Origin: Enchytraeus crypticus
Lineage: Eukaryota > Annelida > Clitellata > Enchytraeida > Enchytraeidae
DNA length: 64,000 bases
Direction: 5' to 3'
NCBI GenBank assembly: GCA_905160935.1
Contig: CAJHZI010000517.1
Location: 1,559,001 to 1,623,000 of the forward strand
Shown here piece after piece: positions 10,654 through 21,721 of this stretch (the stretch's first letter is position 1; each line of letters opens with the position of its first letter). Both the position numbers and the translations under genes were made by a program. The notes under the pieces are model-generated. The model searched no databases, was not told where the DNA came from, and worked only from the letters and a program-made list of their open reading frames with translations.

Positions 10654-10706
<53 letters not shown>

Positions 10707-11988
10707 TTTAAATCAGGTAAACGTTGTCAAAATTAAATATGTTATTGGATGTAATTTACATGTAATTTACTGATCATATTCTCCTCTAACTATAGAAAAG
10801 CTCTCTCCATGTTATTCTATGTGGAACCAAAAATAAACAACCTTAGGACGCCCTCACTTTATGTGGACCTGCCTATAGTCAGGGTTTGCGTGGACCTGTC
10901 TATAGTCAGTGTTTATGAGGACCTGCCTATAGTCAGTGTTTACGAGGACCTGCCTATAGTCAATGTTTACGAGGACCTGCCTATAGTCAGTGTTTACGAG
11001 GACCTGCCTACAGTCAGTGTTTAGGTGGACCAGCCTATAGTCAGTGTTTACATGGACCTGTCTATAGTCAGTGTTTATGAGGACCTGCCTATAGTCAGTG
11101 TTTACGAGGACCTGCCTATAGTCAGTGTTTACGTGGACCTGCCTATAGTCAGTGTTTACGTGGACCTGCCTATAGTCAATGTTTACGTGGACCTGCCTAT
11201 AGTCAATGTTTACGCTTCACGTCGTCATGTGAGAATTCTCTATAAACAAACGTCATATGATCAACATCGCACTATTTGTACATTAAAGCTAAAAGCTGAT
11301 AAAGCTGATGTTAACGTGAGTTTCCTCACTCGAAAGCAATGTCACTGACGGGAGAGCCCAGGATTTGAACCCCGCACATACTGATCCGCGATCGAGTATC
11401 TTACCGACATCGGCACTGGCTCCAGCCAGTCATTAAAGACACATGTCCGCGACAACATAGAACTCTCTCTCTAATCGAAGTTTCGTTTTATGTAGAAGCT
11501 TACGAGTCCTAGTCGTCATCGTAACGGACTGCGGATCAGTAGATGCGGGTTTCAACTAATAGACTAACCAGTCACTGACATCATTTTAGATCAACGTAAC
11601 TGACGTTGAATTAGCTTTTGAAAACAAATTGCAACAACTTTTAAAATGAAATAATACAAAATAACAATAGTAAAGCTGGAATTAATGAGTAAACAATATA
11701 TATAATAAATATAAATAATTATATAAATATCAAATAATAATAAACTCCATGGATACCTAATTCGTCTGGAACGAACGTAGCAGGCTGTACGGCCATGATG
11801 GAGCCGTCAGTTTTATCCACAATAACAGAGTGTGTGATGAGACCGGTGGAATAGAGCTGCTTCTGAAGAAGCTTTCGTTCCCAGGCATATCCACGTTTAT
11901 TTGATCCACGATTCTTCTTCTTTCCGTCCTTCTTCTTCTCTTTACCCTCCTCCCTACGCTTAGATTTCTTTGCAGCTGTGTTTCCCAT
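10359..11988 (-). CDS. Profilin-like protein with basic N-terminal extension
   Basis: Two exons on the minus strand, 11988-11757 and 10627-10359, phase 1 at the junction, 501 coding bases, 166 residues. Profilins bind actin monomers, poly-proline and phosphoinositides. The order of conserved elements fits: an N-terminal helix with W (AWERKLL), TGLITHSVIVDKTDGSIMA, FVPDEL, GVSLRGGTGVY, then TEKCVLIVFYES and a C-terminal helix ending NYMIKNGR. Ordinary profilins are about 125-140 residues and start near the W; here about 35 extra residues precede it, beginning MGNTAAKKSKRREEGKEKKK. The ATG at 11988 is the first after an in-frame TAA at 12018-12016. Gly2 plus a basic cluster suggests N-myristoylation and membrane binding, which is inference. 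Divergence is strong, so a profilin-fold relative rather than a canonical profilin is possible. Confidence 0.75.
10657..10702. repeat. (ATT)n microsatellite in profilin intron
   Basis: ATT triplets passing into TTTA tetranucleotides. Confidence 0.9.
10858..11218 (+). repeat. 27-bp minisatellite in profilin intron
   Basis: About 13 units close to GAGGACCTGCCTATAGTCAG plus TGTTTAC. The unit length is a multiple of three, so the plus strand stays open as a nine-residue repeat (DLPIVSVYE). I treat this as a by-product of period 27 rather than a gene. Confidence 0.9.
11285..11428 (-). mobile_element. SINE-A copy (minus)
   Basis: Complete-looking copy from CTGGCTCCAGCC at its 5' end to the AAAGCTGATAAAGCT tail. 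Lies in the profilin intron, antisense to plus and sense to the gene. Confidence 0.85.
11757..11988 (-). CDS. Profilin-like exon 1
   Basis: Start ATG at 11988-11986; donor GTATCC after 11757. It encodes the K/R-rich extension (about residues 1-33) and the first third of the profilin fold up to PDEL. Confidence 0.8.
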
Positions 11989-12018
11989 TGGTTGAATGTT
12001 ATTCAATCGATTTAATTA

Positions 12019-14300
12019 ATAATGTCTGAGCTGTTATAAATTAATATTTTTACTGCAGACTTATTGTCGTGATTAAGATATCAATTTCTGCAGCAATATT
12101 TTAATAAATAATTATTTTCACTTTTCTTAATCTATTTATTGGGTCCATATATCTAGATCATCTCATAAGTAGTTTTCTAATACATATGTTAAATTATGAA
12201 ATTTTTTATAATAATAAATACCACAAAATAATTGATGGTTATGCCTTAAATATGTAAGCTAATAATAATTACTTAATGAGCTTCGTTTCCTTCTCTTAAA
12301 TAAAAATATGAAAAATTATAAAGTTACATGCAGGTAACTCGCCAGTAATTTAATGATACCTTAATCTTTGTGACGGTAGCTCGAGTGTGTCGAGTATGTA
12401 TGTACAAATTAATACAATTTTATTAACTCTAATGGTTCACAATAATATAGTTAAATAATAGATCGAGATTCTATGCGATATCTATTGCCATTTCTTTAAA
12501 TACACTTCCTAAACAGTTTTTGGCATTGATCAGCTTTAGCGTAACAATGAAAGCGCTCCCCATTGCCAATCCTGATGTAGTGTGTTTGATTTCTACAAGC
12601 GTCATTTTCTTTTTTATATAAATTTTATTAAGTTTTTACATTTTATAGAGTTACGGTGTGGAGTTATGGTTTAGGGTTTAGTATTGGGATTATGGTTTAA
12701 CAAAAACCCTTGTTGATAATTTACTAATAAGCCTACTTAATTATAATTGATAATAATTGCAAGCAAAACAACGGCAAATGAAATCTACCTCCGCTGATTG
12801 ACTCAAGTCCAATGGATTTCAATTTTAATTACAAAGTATATTCATGGATTTAAACTACAGTTTTGCTGGCTGTCAATTAGATAGGGTATACATACCCTCT
12901 TTGATGACCTTGTGATTGTATGTATACTTGTATGTGTACTTCAATAAACATAGTTCTCTCTCTCTCTCTCTCTCTCTCTCTTTACAGTACGTATGAAATG
13001 TAAACCAAGAGAACAGTAGACTATTAACTATTTAATCTCAGCGATAGAATTTATGCTTCAATCTCTTAATTAATTTAATTGAAGTAGTATTAAAAATCTA
13101 TATTTATAAATAGTGTTTGAGACTTTGAGTTATCAGAGTAGTTAATTCATACTAGCACCTTAGCAGCTTATATACTAGTACAGACTCTTCTACATGAGAC
13201 TGTGTATTGTAATTAAATGAACTGATCTCAGTTTACTATATCAAGAGCTAAAATAGTCGTAATTGCTTTTAACGAACTGTGATGAGCAATGCGTCACTTT
13301 CATGCGACTGTATCTACAGTATATGACTAAACACTCGGGTACAACATTGCACTTAACAATACTCTGACTACAATTAGGTACAATTAGGTACAACAACAGC
13401 AACATCAGCCCGGTTATGATCTACGCCTATTATACTTACAGCTGCTGTGATTGTAGATGAATTAGCCACAGCCGGAGATGTACTCTCCTACTTATTACAA
13501 CTACATGGAGTGTTGTTGAGTAAATACTGCTATACATGGGCGCATGATCAGAGGGCTTCCCTTTACTTAGATTACGGGGCGAGATTTAGCGCACTTGGTT
13601 TAGCGAAATTAACAAATCTGGCAAATAGGCCTACGTGCTGGAGCTTATCATGTTTATGAAAAAAGTAGTTAACCATCTTTACAGTCAGAATGCGAGCGTG
13701 TGTATATGTGTATGTGTGTGCATAAATGTGCATGGTTTTATACGATAAACATAGATCTACGATAAATCTGTTTAACTTGATTCATCCCCTCCCCATTCTA
13801 GGATACATTACAGCAACATTAGACTTAGGCCTGTACAACAAATATTGCACAATGCTTACTAGTAACCTATACTTGTCATTGTTATCAGTTTTTGTAATGA
13901 AGCTAATGATTATATTTGTTTTTGAGTCGTTATATAATCATTGATTGTATTATGATTGCTGATAAGAAACATTTTACAAAGTCTGTTTATGCAATTAAAA
14001 ATCGACCTCAACAGTCTTCTAGATTGCTATACTTTTCAAAATTTTCAAAGTTGTTGGATAAATTCTAATTTGAATTACACTGCATTCGGTTATATTATAA
14101 ATTGTACTAAAATAGTTTGATGCTATCAAATTGTTGTTAATCAAATTAACTCACATCAGTGATGTTAATATAAACTTCTGTTTCATTTTCTCTCATAATA
14201 ATATATTGCATACCATTAAAATATATTTGTTTAGTGTTTTCTGTAGGTAATGCATTAATCAATGCGTTATATAACTACAATTCAGATATTGAAATTATTG
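12019..14300. other. Intergenic, AT-rich, no gene seen
   Basis: Holds a short reverse-oriented repeat fragment at 12361-12393 ('ctcgagtgtgtcgag' as at 47.4 and 63.3 kb) and a (CT)n run at 12956-12982. Short open frames at 13447-13659 and 13726-13944 show no domain or splice support. Confidence 0.6.
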
Positions 14301-14308
14301 TTTAAAAT

Positions 14309-14499
14309 CAGTGGTTAAAATGGGAAATCAGAGCTTGTGGAACTCACAAAAATTGTGGGGTCCCTTCCATTACGCGGGGCCCCTAGTATAACTCGTGTGT
14401 GTCTCATAAAGTGCGTTCCCTAGCGGCGGAACGCACTTCGGATAAAAATAACAGCTAGTGGAACTGAGTTCTCATGCGTTCCCTTCACTTGAACCCCTG
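14309..14499. mobile_element. Probable hAT-type MITE
   Basis: Starts CAGTGGTTAAAATG and ends CACTTGAACCCCTG, whose complement CAGGGGTTCAAGTG matches the start in most positions. Flanks TTTAAAAT and TTTACTAT share six of eight bases, as for a decayed 8-bp target duplication. Confidence 0.6.
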
Positions 14500-14509
14500 T
14501 TTACTATCA

Positions 14510-15305
14510 TTGATTCACGAGCTACAATATGTACCTTGGACCTGGTATTTTGTATGAACCAGCAAAGTGTCATATTGAGAGAGTTATAGGTATCTATATT
14601 TGTCGCTGAACTACTGAGCTTTTGCTGTCTGAGAGTCGCGTTCAGTTGCTGATGTATGACTCTAATTATTTACAGATGCCTTTATTATATATGCTTTTAC
14701 TGTTGACATTGTTTTCAGAAATCATATTGCTTGTACTACGACAAAAAACACAGTTTTATCGAGATTTAATCAAAGGAACACTGCAACTATTATGTTACAT
14801 AATCGTAAATGAGGGTAGATGTGAGAAATGCAATTTTTCGCAATTATACTATACTTACACATAATTATACAATATCAATCCATGATTATGCAATAATAAA
14901 TACACTTATAGACAATCACAAGCCCTCTTATAGACTCTGTCTGGTTATAACTTTACATTACTCTCATTTTACTTGAATTTGCGTTACTTACACTTCGCTT
15001 CAATTAACACCATTTGTTTGCGTAAACAATTTCTTATTTATGCTTCAGGCTGGAAGACGATAATTAAGTCCTGGCAAATAGGAAAGCCTGATGACAGCAT
15101 TGATCACGTGAAGCCCAAATTGATTGACTCATCATCGGCGCATGACTTGCTACTGAAAACAACGCTTTGTACTTAACTGAGCGGACAAAGATTTATGACT
15201 TCACCACAATTCTATGGTGATACATAATTAGAAGAAAATTCTTTCTGATAAAGGCGTCGAGATCTGCATCTTTTCGAAGAGCAAGGTGTAAACTACGCTA
15301 CGAAG
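14510..15305. other. Intergenic, no gene seen
   Basis: AT-rich; open frames at 14622-14864 and 14973-15176 are not supported by any domain. Confidence 0.5.
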
Positions 15306-15324
15306 GTTGATATGAGTATTATCT

Positions 15325-15575
15325 ACGCATTATCTGCGCCAAGAAGACACCAATAATCTGCACTAATAAGACACCCATTATCTGCGCCACGAAGTACCCA
15401 TGATTTGCGTCAAGAAGATACCCATGATTTGTGCCAAGAAGATATCCATGATTTGACCCAAGAAGATACCCATGATTTGACCCAAGAAGATACATATGAT
15501 TTGCGCCAAGAAGACACCAATTATCTGCGCCAAGAAGTACCCATGATTTGCGCCAAGAAGACACCCATGACGCAT
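15325..15575 (-). repeat. 24-27-bp minisatellite
   Basis: About ten units related to GATTTGCGCCAAGAAGATAC plus CCAT. The minus strand reads as a repeating ANHGYLLG-like peptide, which I regard as accidental. Confidence 0.9.
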
Positions 15576-15873
15576 GATTGATCATGTGCAGCAGGCCTGG
15601 GCGATGGATAACAACAAAAATAACAGAAATGATCATATATCTGGTGTAAAACCTAGAATGCTCCAGTTCTTGATATTGACTCTGTAATCCAACATTGAAG
15701 CTCACATTTCATTTGCATCTCAATTCAATATTTCATTCCTTTTGTTATTTTCTACGAGTCATAACCGTAGAATATTGCAGATATTATTTAGGAGTTGAGA
15801 ATTCCTGTGTAATTCTAAAGTTTATATCGTGCCTTTTCAGGACTAAATCTTGCTATAAGTTGTTATTCCTCGA

Positions 15874-16608
15874 CAGGGGCGGGTCCAGGAATTTTTTTAA
15901 CGGGGGGGCCGAAAAATTCTTTTGGACAGTGTACATATTTTTACTTACGCCCCGCCTTCTTCGGGACGTGACTTAACCAGAAAAAATGCTGTGTGGGGGG
16001 CTCACAATTTTTCAGCATACTACGCTCGGCTCATGGAGTGAGTATATCCCCGTATCTTACCCCCCCCCCCCTCATACCCGTTCTAAAGTGAGAGGAAAAC
16101 CTAAAATGCCTAAAATCCTACCTTTTTTTGGAAAAAAAGTAGGTTAATTTATTCACCTCTGAGGCTCTGACGAAACTCAGCGGATCTGGACCAATTGCAA
16201 AAGTGACCTTTGGCGGACGATGCGGGGGGGGGGCTTAAGGCCCTCGATCCCAGCCAAGGCGGTTTGCACCACTGTTCCGGGAGAGAGTTCACATTTTTTA
16301 TTTGCACTTTTTTTCCTTTAATACAGTGGCTAAAGTGAAAATTGAGAGCTAGTGAAACGGTCAACATTTTTCGCCCCCCCCCTTTCGTTATATGGGCCCC
16401 TAGTGGGGCCCATATTTGAAAAAAATACAGGTAGTCGGACTGTTCGAGTTCCCTCTTGAACCCACCTCCCCTCTAACCCTCCTAACGCCCTTAAAACATA
16501 TTTACATCTAGAAATTACATAGAAACAATGAAAATATTGTTTAAAACTTTTTATCGTCGAGCCTAAGGGGGGGCCCGAGCCCTCTGGCCCCCCCTGGATT
16601 CGCCACTG
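15874..16608. mobile_element. Non-autonomous hAT-type element with perfect 8-bp target duplication
   Basis: Left end CAGGGGCGGGTCCAGG, right end complement CAGTGGCGAATCCAGG. The 8-bp flanks TTCCTCGA at 15866-15873 and 16609-16616 are identical. The 735-base body has G-tracts, no transposase frame, and an internal part (16325-16460) resembling the 14.3 and 23.2 kb elements, so it may be composite. Confidence 0.85.
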
Positions 16609-16616
16609 TTCCTCGA

Positions 16617-18120
16617 GAAATTTTTCATTTAATTTCTGAGCTTCATCCACCTTCTGCTTTCATTTCACTTCAAGATCAATAACAATTAAACAGCCAGAAG
16701 CTTTTCAAAAATTGTAATGTTTTTTCTAAAGTTTAACAGTTAGCAGTTACTTTTTTGAAGACTTTTTCATCCTTTATTATTGACATTAATTTGGTTTTAT
16801 CTTGATTAATTTTCAATCCAGACTTTGGTCTGCTGCAATCTAAATAAACCAAATGAAGCTCGAAGCTTTTATTGACGACAACAGCAGTTTAGCATTGCTG
16901 CTTCTAAAGCACTTTTATATATTGCGTCATTGTTAAATTAATATTTTCTGCGACTAATTTCTTTATCAAAAGCTGCAGATCAAACCTCTCTCTCTTTGAT
17001 TAATATCTAAAGAATTTCTTATTAATTGACTGGAACAAAACATAAACAAGAAGAATAGACCGACAACAAATAAGAACAATGTTTATAAACAATAATCAGC
17101 TGGTATTAATTGAAGTCTTTAAATGTGAACACTTTCGTATCATAAATTATAATTAATACTGCGTAACTACCTTTATATATAAAAACTTATGAATATATAT
17201 ATTCCGTGAAATACAATATGGTAAATATTTAGGAAACGGCTACGATAGGATTCTTATAGAATAAACGTTAAATTAAATGTTAAATTAATTATATTATTCA
17301 AGTGATGAGATATAATCGTTTGTACGTGGTTTTCTTTGTAAAAGAAATAATCGTGACAAAGTGAATCTTATCTTTTTAATATAATTCTCGATCGGCTATA
17401 GAAAATCTACGATAGTATATAGCATTGTTGAAATTACTGAATTGCTTAAAATTAATTTTTAATAATAATGTCTTTTGTGCCTATGGGTTAATTCTGCTTG
17501 TATAAATATAATGTTTTATTTCTTTTCATGTGCTTGGAAGTTTTCAAGCCCATGTTTAATGTAAAATATCTAAATAATTTATGTGATACCGTATTAAATT
17601 AAAAGTACCCATAGCTTATTATATATAAATGAACAGCTATGCTACTGTTTCTCCATCTTCTTACCGTAGACTGAAACCATATTACAGTCAATTTTTCATT
17701 TACTCATTTCTTCATGTTCTTTATATTTAAATTCTCTTTTATAACTAATTTTCGTTATTTCCGCAATTATCATTAATCGTTGCCTATAAACAGTACAATG
17801 CAGTCTGCACATATTAAGAATAACTTTTCAATGTCCCAGGTTTCTATTCATTTCTGTGAACACTCCGTCTTTCAATATGAACGAGGATCCATGCACTACC
17901 CGGTCTTGCTTAACTTCATTGATGATGATAGCATTTTAATAGCATCTGTGTCAAATATGCTTAACACCATAGTTCTAATGTTAAATAATTAACAATTTAA
18001 ATAATAATAAATAATATTTATTGTTTTTAATTTCCTACTATAATATATTTATTTTAACATTTAATCATCTTTTCATTTATTTTTTTCAGATATTTACTTT
18101 TAACTTTAACCTGTGGTCTG
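16617..18120. other. Intergenic, AT-rich, no gene seen
   Basis: No repeats, RNA genes or coding exons recognised; an open frame at 17780-17992 has no support. The promoter of the VKOR gene probably lies in its last few hundred bases, but no TATA or other element stands out. Confidence 0.5.
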
Positions 18121-18154
18121 AACTAGCTGCCAGTAAATCACTATATAGGGCGCC

Positions 18155-18312
18155 ATGAGAACGAGGGTTTTCACTTCGACGCTATGTTGTTTGGGCGTGG
18201 CTCTGGCAGCTTACGCTCTATACGTGGAGATGAAGAAGGAACAAGACTCTAAGTACACGGCAGGATGTGATATTAGTGCCAGCATCAGTTGCAGCAAAGT
18301 CTTCACCTCAAA
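18155..18312 (+). CDS. VKOR exon 1
   Basis: ATG in GGCGCCATGA; donor GTATAA after 18312, leaving phase 2. It covers helix 1 and the loop cysteines up to KVFTS. Confidence 0.92.
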
Positions 18313-20723
18313 GTATAACCAAAATACTATTTTCTCTCCTGAAGAATGATTTTTAAAGTTTCTATGTATTTTGCATAAATTTTATAATGTATATTTTATA
18401 ATGTATATTTTATAATGTATATTTTATAATGTATTTTTTATAATGTATATTTTATAATGTATATTTTATAATGTATATTTTATAATGTATATTTTATAAT
18501 GTATATTTTATAATGTATATTTTATAATGTATATTTTCAATATTTTGTTATGTCTCTTATACTCTAACCCAAGTTTTAAAAATATTTATCATATTGACTT
18601 TTAGAAAGTTATCAAAGATTGAGCCTAATTTAAATTTTAATAGCTGATAAAATTTTCCTGAAGCTTATTTATTTTATTTTATCTCTGTATATACTATGTA
18701 TAAATTTAAAGTTTCTAGAAATTGTCAAAATCATCAAAGTCTTCACCTCAAAGTATAACTAAAATATATTTTTCTCTCTTGAAAAATGTTTTTTAAATTT
18801 CTAAATATTTTGCATAAATTTTGTCATGTTTATTGTGTTATGTCTTTCATACTTTAACCCAAGTTTTTTAATAGTTATCATGTCAATATTTAGAAGCTTA
18901 TTGAAGATTGAGCTTAATTTAATTTTAACTGCTGATAAAAATTTCTAGAAGCTTATTTGGTTTGTTGTATCTCTATGTATACTGTGTCTAATTTTAAAGT
19001 ATTTTTAAATTGTTAAGAACTAAAGTACTACTTTATTATGTTGAGGTTCTGCTATTTAAAAAGATGCAGCCTATAGTATAGTTTTCTTTCCTCAATAAGT
19101 AGTACATTTCTTCTATATTTTATGGGCCAAACCAAAAGCCTTATTCTCTTTAGGTACTATTACTTTAAATATCGCTTCATTTGCTTGTTTATTTATTTGC
19201 TTCAATTTGTTACTAGATTATTTTGTACATCCAGCTAAAGAGTTGTCTATGGTATCAGTGCGGTAACGCTGTGATGTTTGTGGAGTAGATATGGACATTG
19301 GTTATGGTTTCTTGGAATATATCATTGGTAAAAAAAGCTAAGGTTAACATCAGTTTCCTCACTTGAAAGCGATTTTAGTGACGGGCAAGCTCAGGATTTG
19401 AACCCGCACATACTGATCCGCGGTCGAATATCTTACCGACTTGCCACTGGCTCCAGCCGGTAATACAGTGTTGTATGTTGAGTAGATATGGACGTGGGTT
19501 TGGTCTACTGGAGTATATCATTGGTACGGATCACCCGCTGAATCTACCTAACAGTGTGTTTGGCCTGGTTTTCTATGCACTTCAAGTCATTCTAGGTAAT
19601 ATGATGATAATAGCAATAATTAGAAATTAAATTTTGAAATAATAATAATTATTATTATTATGATTAATAATTTAATTACTAAATTATTATTATTATTTTG
19701 ATATGATCAATATAATGATAAAATCAATATGTTGATAAAATCAATGTGATGATAAGATCAATATGTTGATAAGATCATTGTGATGATAAAATCAATATGT
19801 TGATAAGATCAATGTGATGATAAGATCAATATGTTGATAAGATCAATGTAATGATAAAATCAATATGTTGATAAGATCAATGTGATGATAAGATCAATAT
19901 GATGATAAAATCAATGTAATGATATTTTTAATATCATTATAAAAATGTTTAAAGTGGTATTTCCAGTGGTGTTTCTGTGACAGTCAATAGCTGTTCATAT
20001 AGTGTTATTAAATCTTAATTTTTGGCTTAATTAAATACTAAATGACAGTGTAGAAAGTTGCTAAAGCTATATGAAAAACTATTTTCATATGGAATAAGTT
20101 AAATATTACAAAATATTTATTATGAATAGAAAAATGTGTTAAATGTTGATATAAAAGTTTATTTTTGCCTATTCAGTCATTTTGATTTATAATTATACGA
20201 AATAAGGTATAATCAAGTGAATAATAAATATGAATTACTCTGTATGAATGTGTCCAACAAATAATTAATTTATGAATGTACTGTATAATGAATATTCAAT
20301 GAATAATGAATGTACTAATGTATAATGAATGCTAAAAGAGATAATAAATAATAAATGTACAACGAATGTTCAATGAATAATGAATGTACTAATGTGTAAT
20401 GAATGCTTAAAGAGATAATAAATAATAAATGTACGACGAATGTTCAATGAATAATTTTTATTTTATTTTACTTAGAAATCACGGAAAGTCTTTCTAGTGT
20501 AAAGGCTCAGCTCGGCATGTGTGTCCTCGCTAACCTGGGCTCAATCTATCTGGCCTCGATCTTGATCTTTGTTCTTGAGGATCTCTGCGTGGTCTGCGTG
20601 ACAACCTACGTGGTCAACTTCCTTCTTCTTCTTTCTAATATCATCCGGTGGCGACATCTGTCCAGTCAGCAGAAGAAATCCTCTGCTAAACGCCGCACAA
20701 ACGGTGCTAAGAAACGTCAATGA
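18155..20723 (+). CDS. Vitamin K epoxide reductase (VKORC1/VKORC1L1 family)
   Basis: Three exons, 18155-18312, 19486-19595 and 20476-20723; 516 coding bases, 171 residues; junction phases 2 and 1. The enzyme is a four-helix ER membrane protein that reduces vitamin K epoxide and quinone using a CXXC pair. Seen here: [10 protein letters not shown] with a first hydrophobic helix, the loop cysteines C38 and C46 ([10 protein letters not shown]), [33 protein letters not shown], and the active site C127-V-V-C130 followed by TTY (132-134), the segment tied to warfarin binding in vertebrates. The C-terminus is basic ([16 protein letters not shown]), as in vertebrate homologues. Length is between human VKORC1 (163) and VKORC1L1 (176). 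The 110-base middle exon agrees with my recollection of vertebrate genes. All catalytic residues are present, so the gene is likely active. Which vertebrate paralogue is closer is not decided. Confidence 0.95.
18296..19017 (+). repeat. Tandem duplication of exon 1 end plus intron start
   Basis: The first copy begins at 'caaagtcttcacctcaaagtata' (exon 1 end and donor, from 18296). The second begins with nearly the same words at 18733. Both continue in parallel through 'attttgcataaatttt' to 'gcttattt...atctct...tata'. Copy 1 is longer because of the 14-bp array. Confidence 0.9.
18378..18535 (+). repeat. 14-bp minisatellite in VKOR intron 1
   Basis: About eleven units of TTTATAATGTATAT, one with a T-rich variant. 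Present only in the first copy of the duplication. Confidence 0.95.
19271..19330 (+). pseudogene. Decayed copy of VKOR exon 2 5' end
   Basis: GGAGTAG then ATATGGACATTGGTTATGG and on to ATATATCATTGGTA repeats the acceptor and first 42 exon bases with substitutions and one extra base that shifts the frame. It stops exactly where SINE-A begins. Confidence 0.85.
19331..19460 (-). mobile_element. SINE-A copy (minus) next to VKOR exon 2
   Basis: Full-length family match from CTGGCTCCAGCC back to AAAAAAGCTAAGGTTAAC. GGTAA flanks it on both sides, a possible short target duplication. Its edge is about 25 bases from the exon 2 acceptor. Confidence 0.85.
19486..19595 (+). CDS. VKOR exon 2
   Basis: Acceptor GTTGAGTAG, donor GTAATA. 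Enters in phase 2, leaves in phase 1, 110 bases. Encodes [19 protein letters not shown] and [16 protein letters not shown]. Confidence 0.93.
19685..19930 (+). repeat. GATGATAAGATCAATATGTT-type minisatellite in VKOR intron 2
   Basis: Units of about 17 and 34 bases with alternating AATATGTTGATAA and AATGTGATGATAA. Confidence 0.9.
20220..20458 (+). repeat. Roughly 100-bp tandem repeat near VKOR exon 3
   Basis: Two long copies of GAATGTTCAATGAATAATGA followed by TGTACTAATG and AGAGATAATAAATAATAAATG, the last running into the acceptor region. Confidence 0.8.
20476..20723 (+). CDS. VKOR exon 3 with stop
   Basis: Acceptor TTACTTAG, phase 1, TGA at 20721-20723. Holds the CXXC ([10 protein letters not shown]) and the last two helices. 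Confidence 0.95.
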
Positions 20724-21659
20724 TAAACTTGTCGCGATATGCTGCTCTTCTTCGTGTGACAATATATTGTGACACTGTTTCACTGTAATGTGTTTAATTA
20801 TGTTAAGTACACTGATGTGTTTTATTGTATTATGTGTGGTAGTTGTTTAATCAAAATTTTTATTATTTTATTTTATTTAAGGCTCAGTGATTGATTTACT
20901 TTATATTTGCTTGCCATCATTTATATTAAAAGTTAAACTTTCAAGATATATTTTAAATAAATCACTGTTTTATTTTTTAAAAGCAAACACTTTTGCGTAT
21001 GAAGTTTTTAGTTTCTTTATATCAAAATATATACCTGCTGGCATTCTATCAAAGAAGTGTGTATTTGTTTTTCTCTATCTTGTATACCATTTTTATCAAA
21101 TAGACTAAATTTATTCTAAATTACTCTTGCTATTAATTACTGAATTAATATATAGATAATTTGTACTTATATCATTTCTAAATTTTTTTCAATATTCGCC
21201 CATAAAATTTCTGAAATTATCTAGGTATATTACTAGGTATATTAGACGATATTAAACAATAGAAAGGGTATATACTCTGTATACTTTAAATTTTAATATT
21301 GTTTGAAGGTATAAATTAAATTTTTAGATTTAATTTATACTAGTGTAACTATAATTGATAATTTATTTATTTAATATAAATTTATTTCCAATTAGCCTAC
21401 TGAAAGCGTAGTATATCTATGTCATACTTCTATAAATGTAATAAATATTTATTATTATCTGATTGCGTGTAATCTTCATTGATAAATTTTGATTCTTATT
21501 GTGTTGTAGATATTGAGTTATCAAATTTTTATTCAGTTAAATTAATATAAAAGACGATATTAAACAATAAAAAGGGTATATACTCTGTATACTTTAAATT
21601 TTAATACTGCTTGAAGTTCAAAGTTAATTTCAGCCTTTGCATATCTATCCTCATGCATT

Positions 21660-21721
<62 letters not shown>

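Noticed and set aside
10809-11348. Two plus-strand open frames with DLPIVSVYE repeats
   Set aside because: Explained by a 27-bp minisatellite inside the profilin intron; no start context, splice or domain support.
13447-13659. 70-codon plus frame
   Set aside because: No domain, no splice support and ordinary intergenic composition.
15319-15705. Minus-strand frame with ANHGYLLG repeats
   Set aside because: Minisatellite of period 24-27; no other evidence of a gene.
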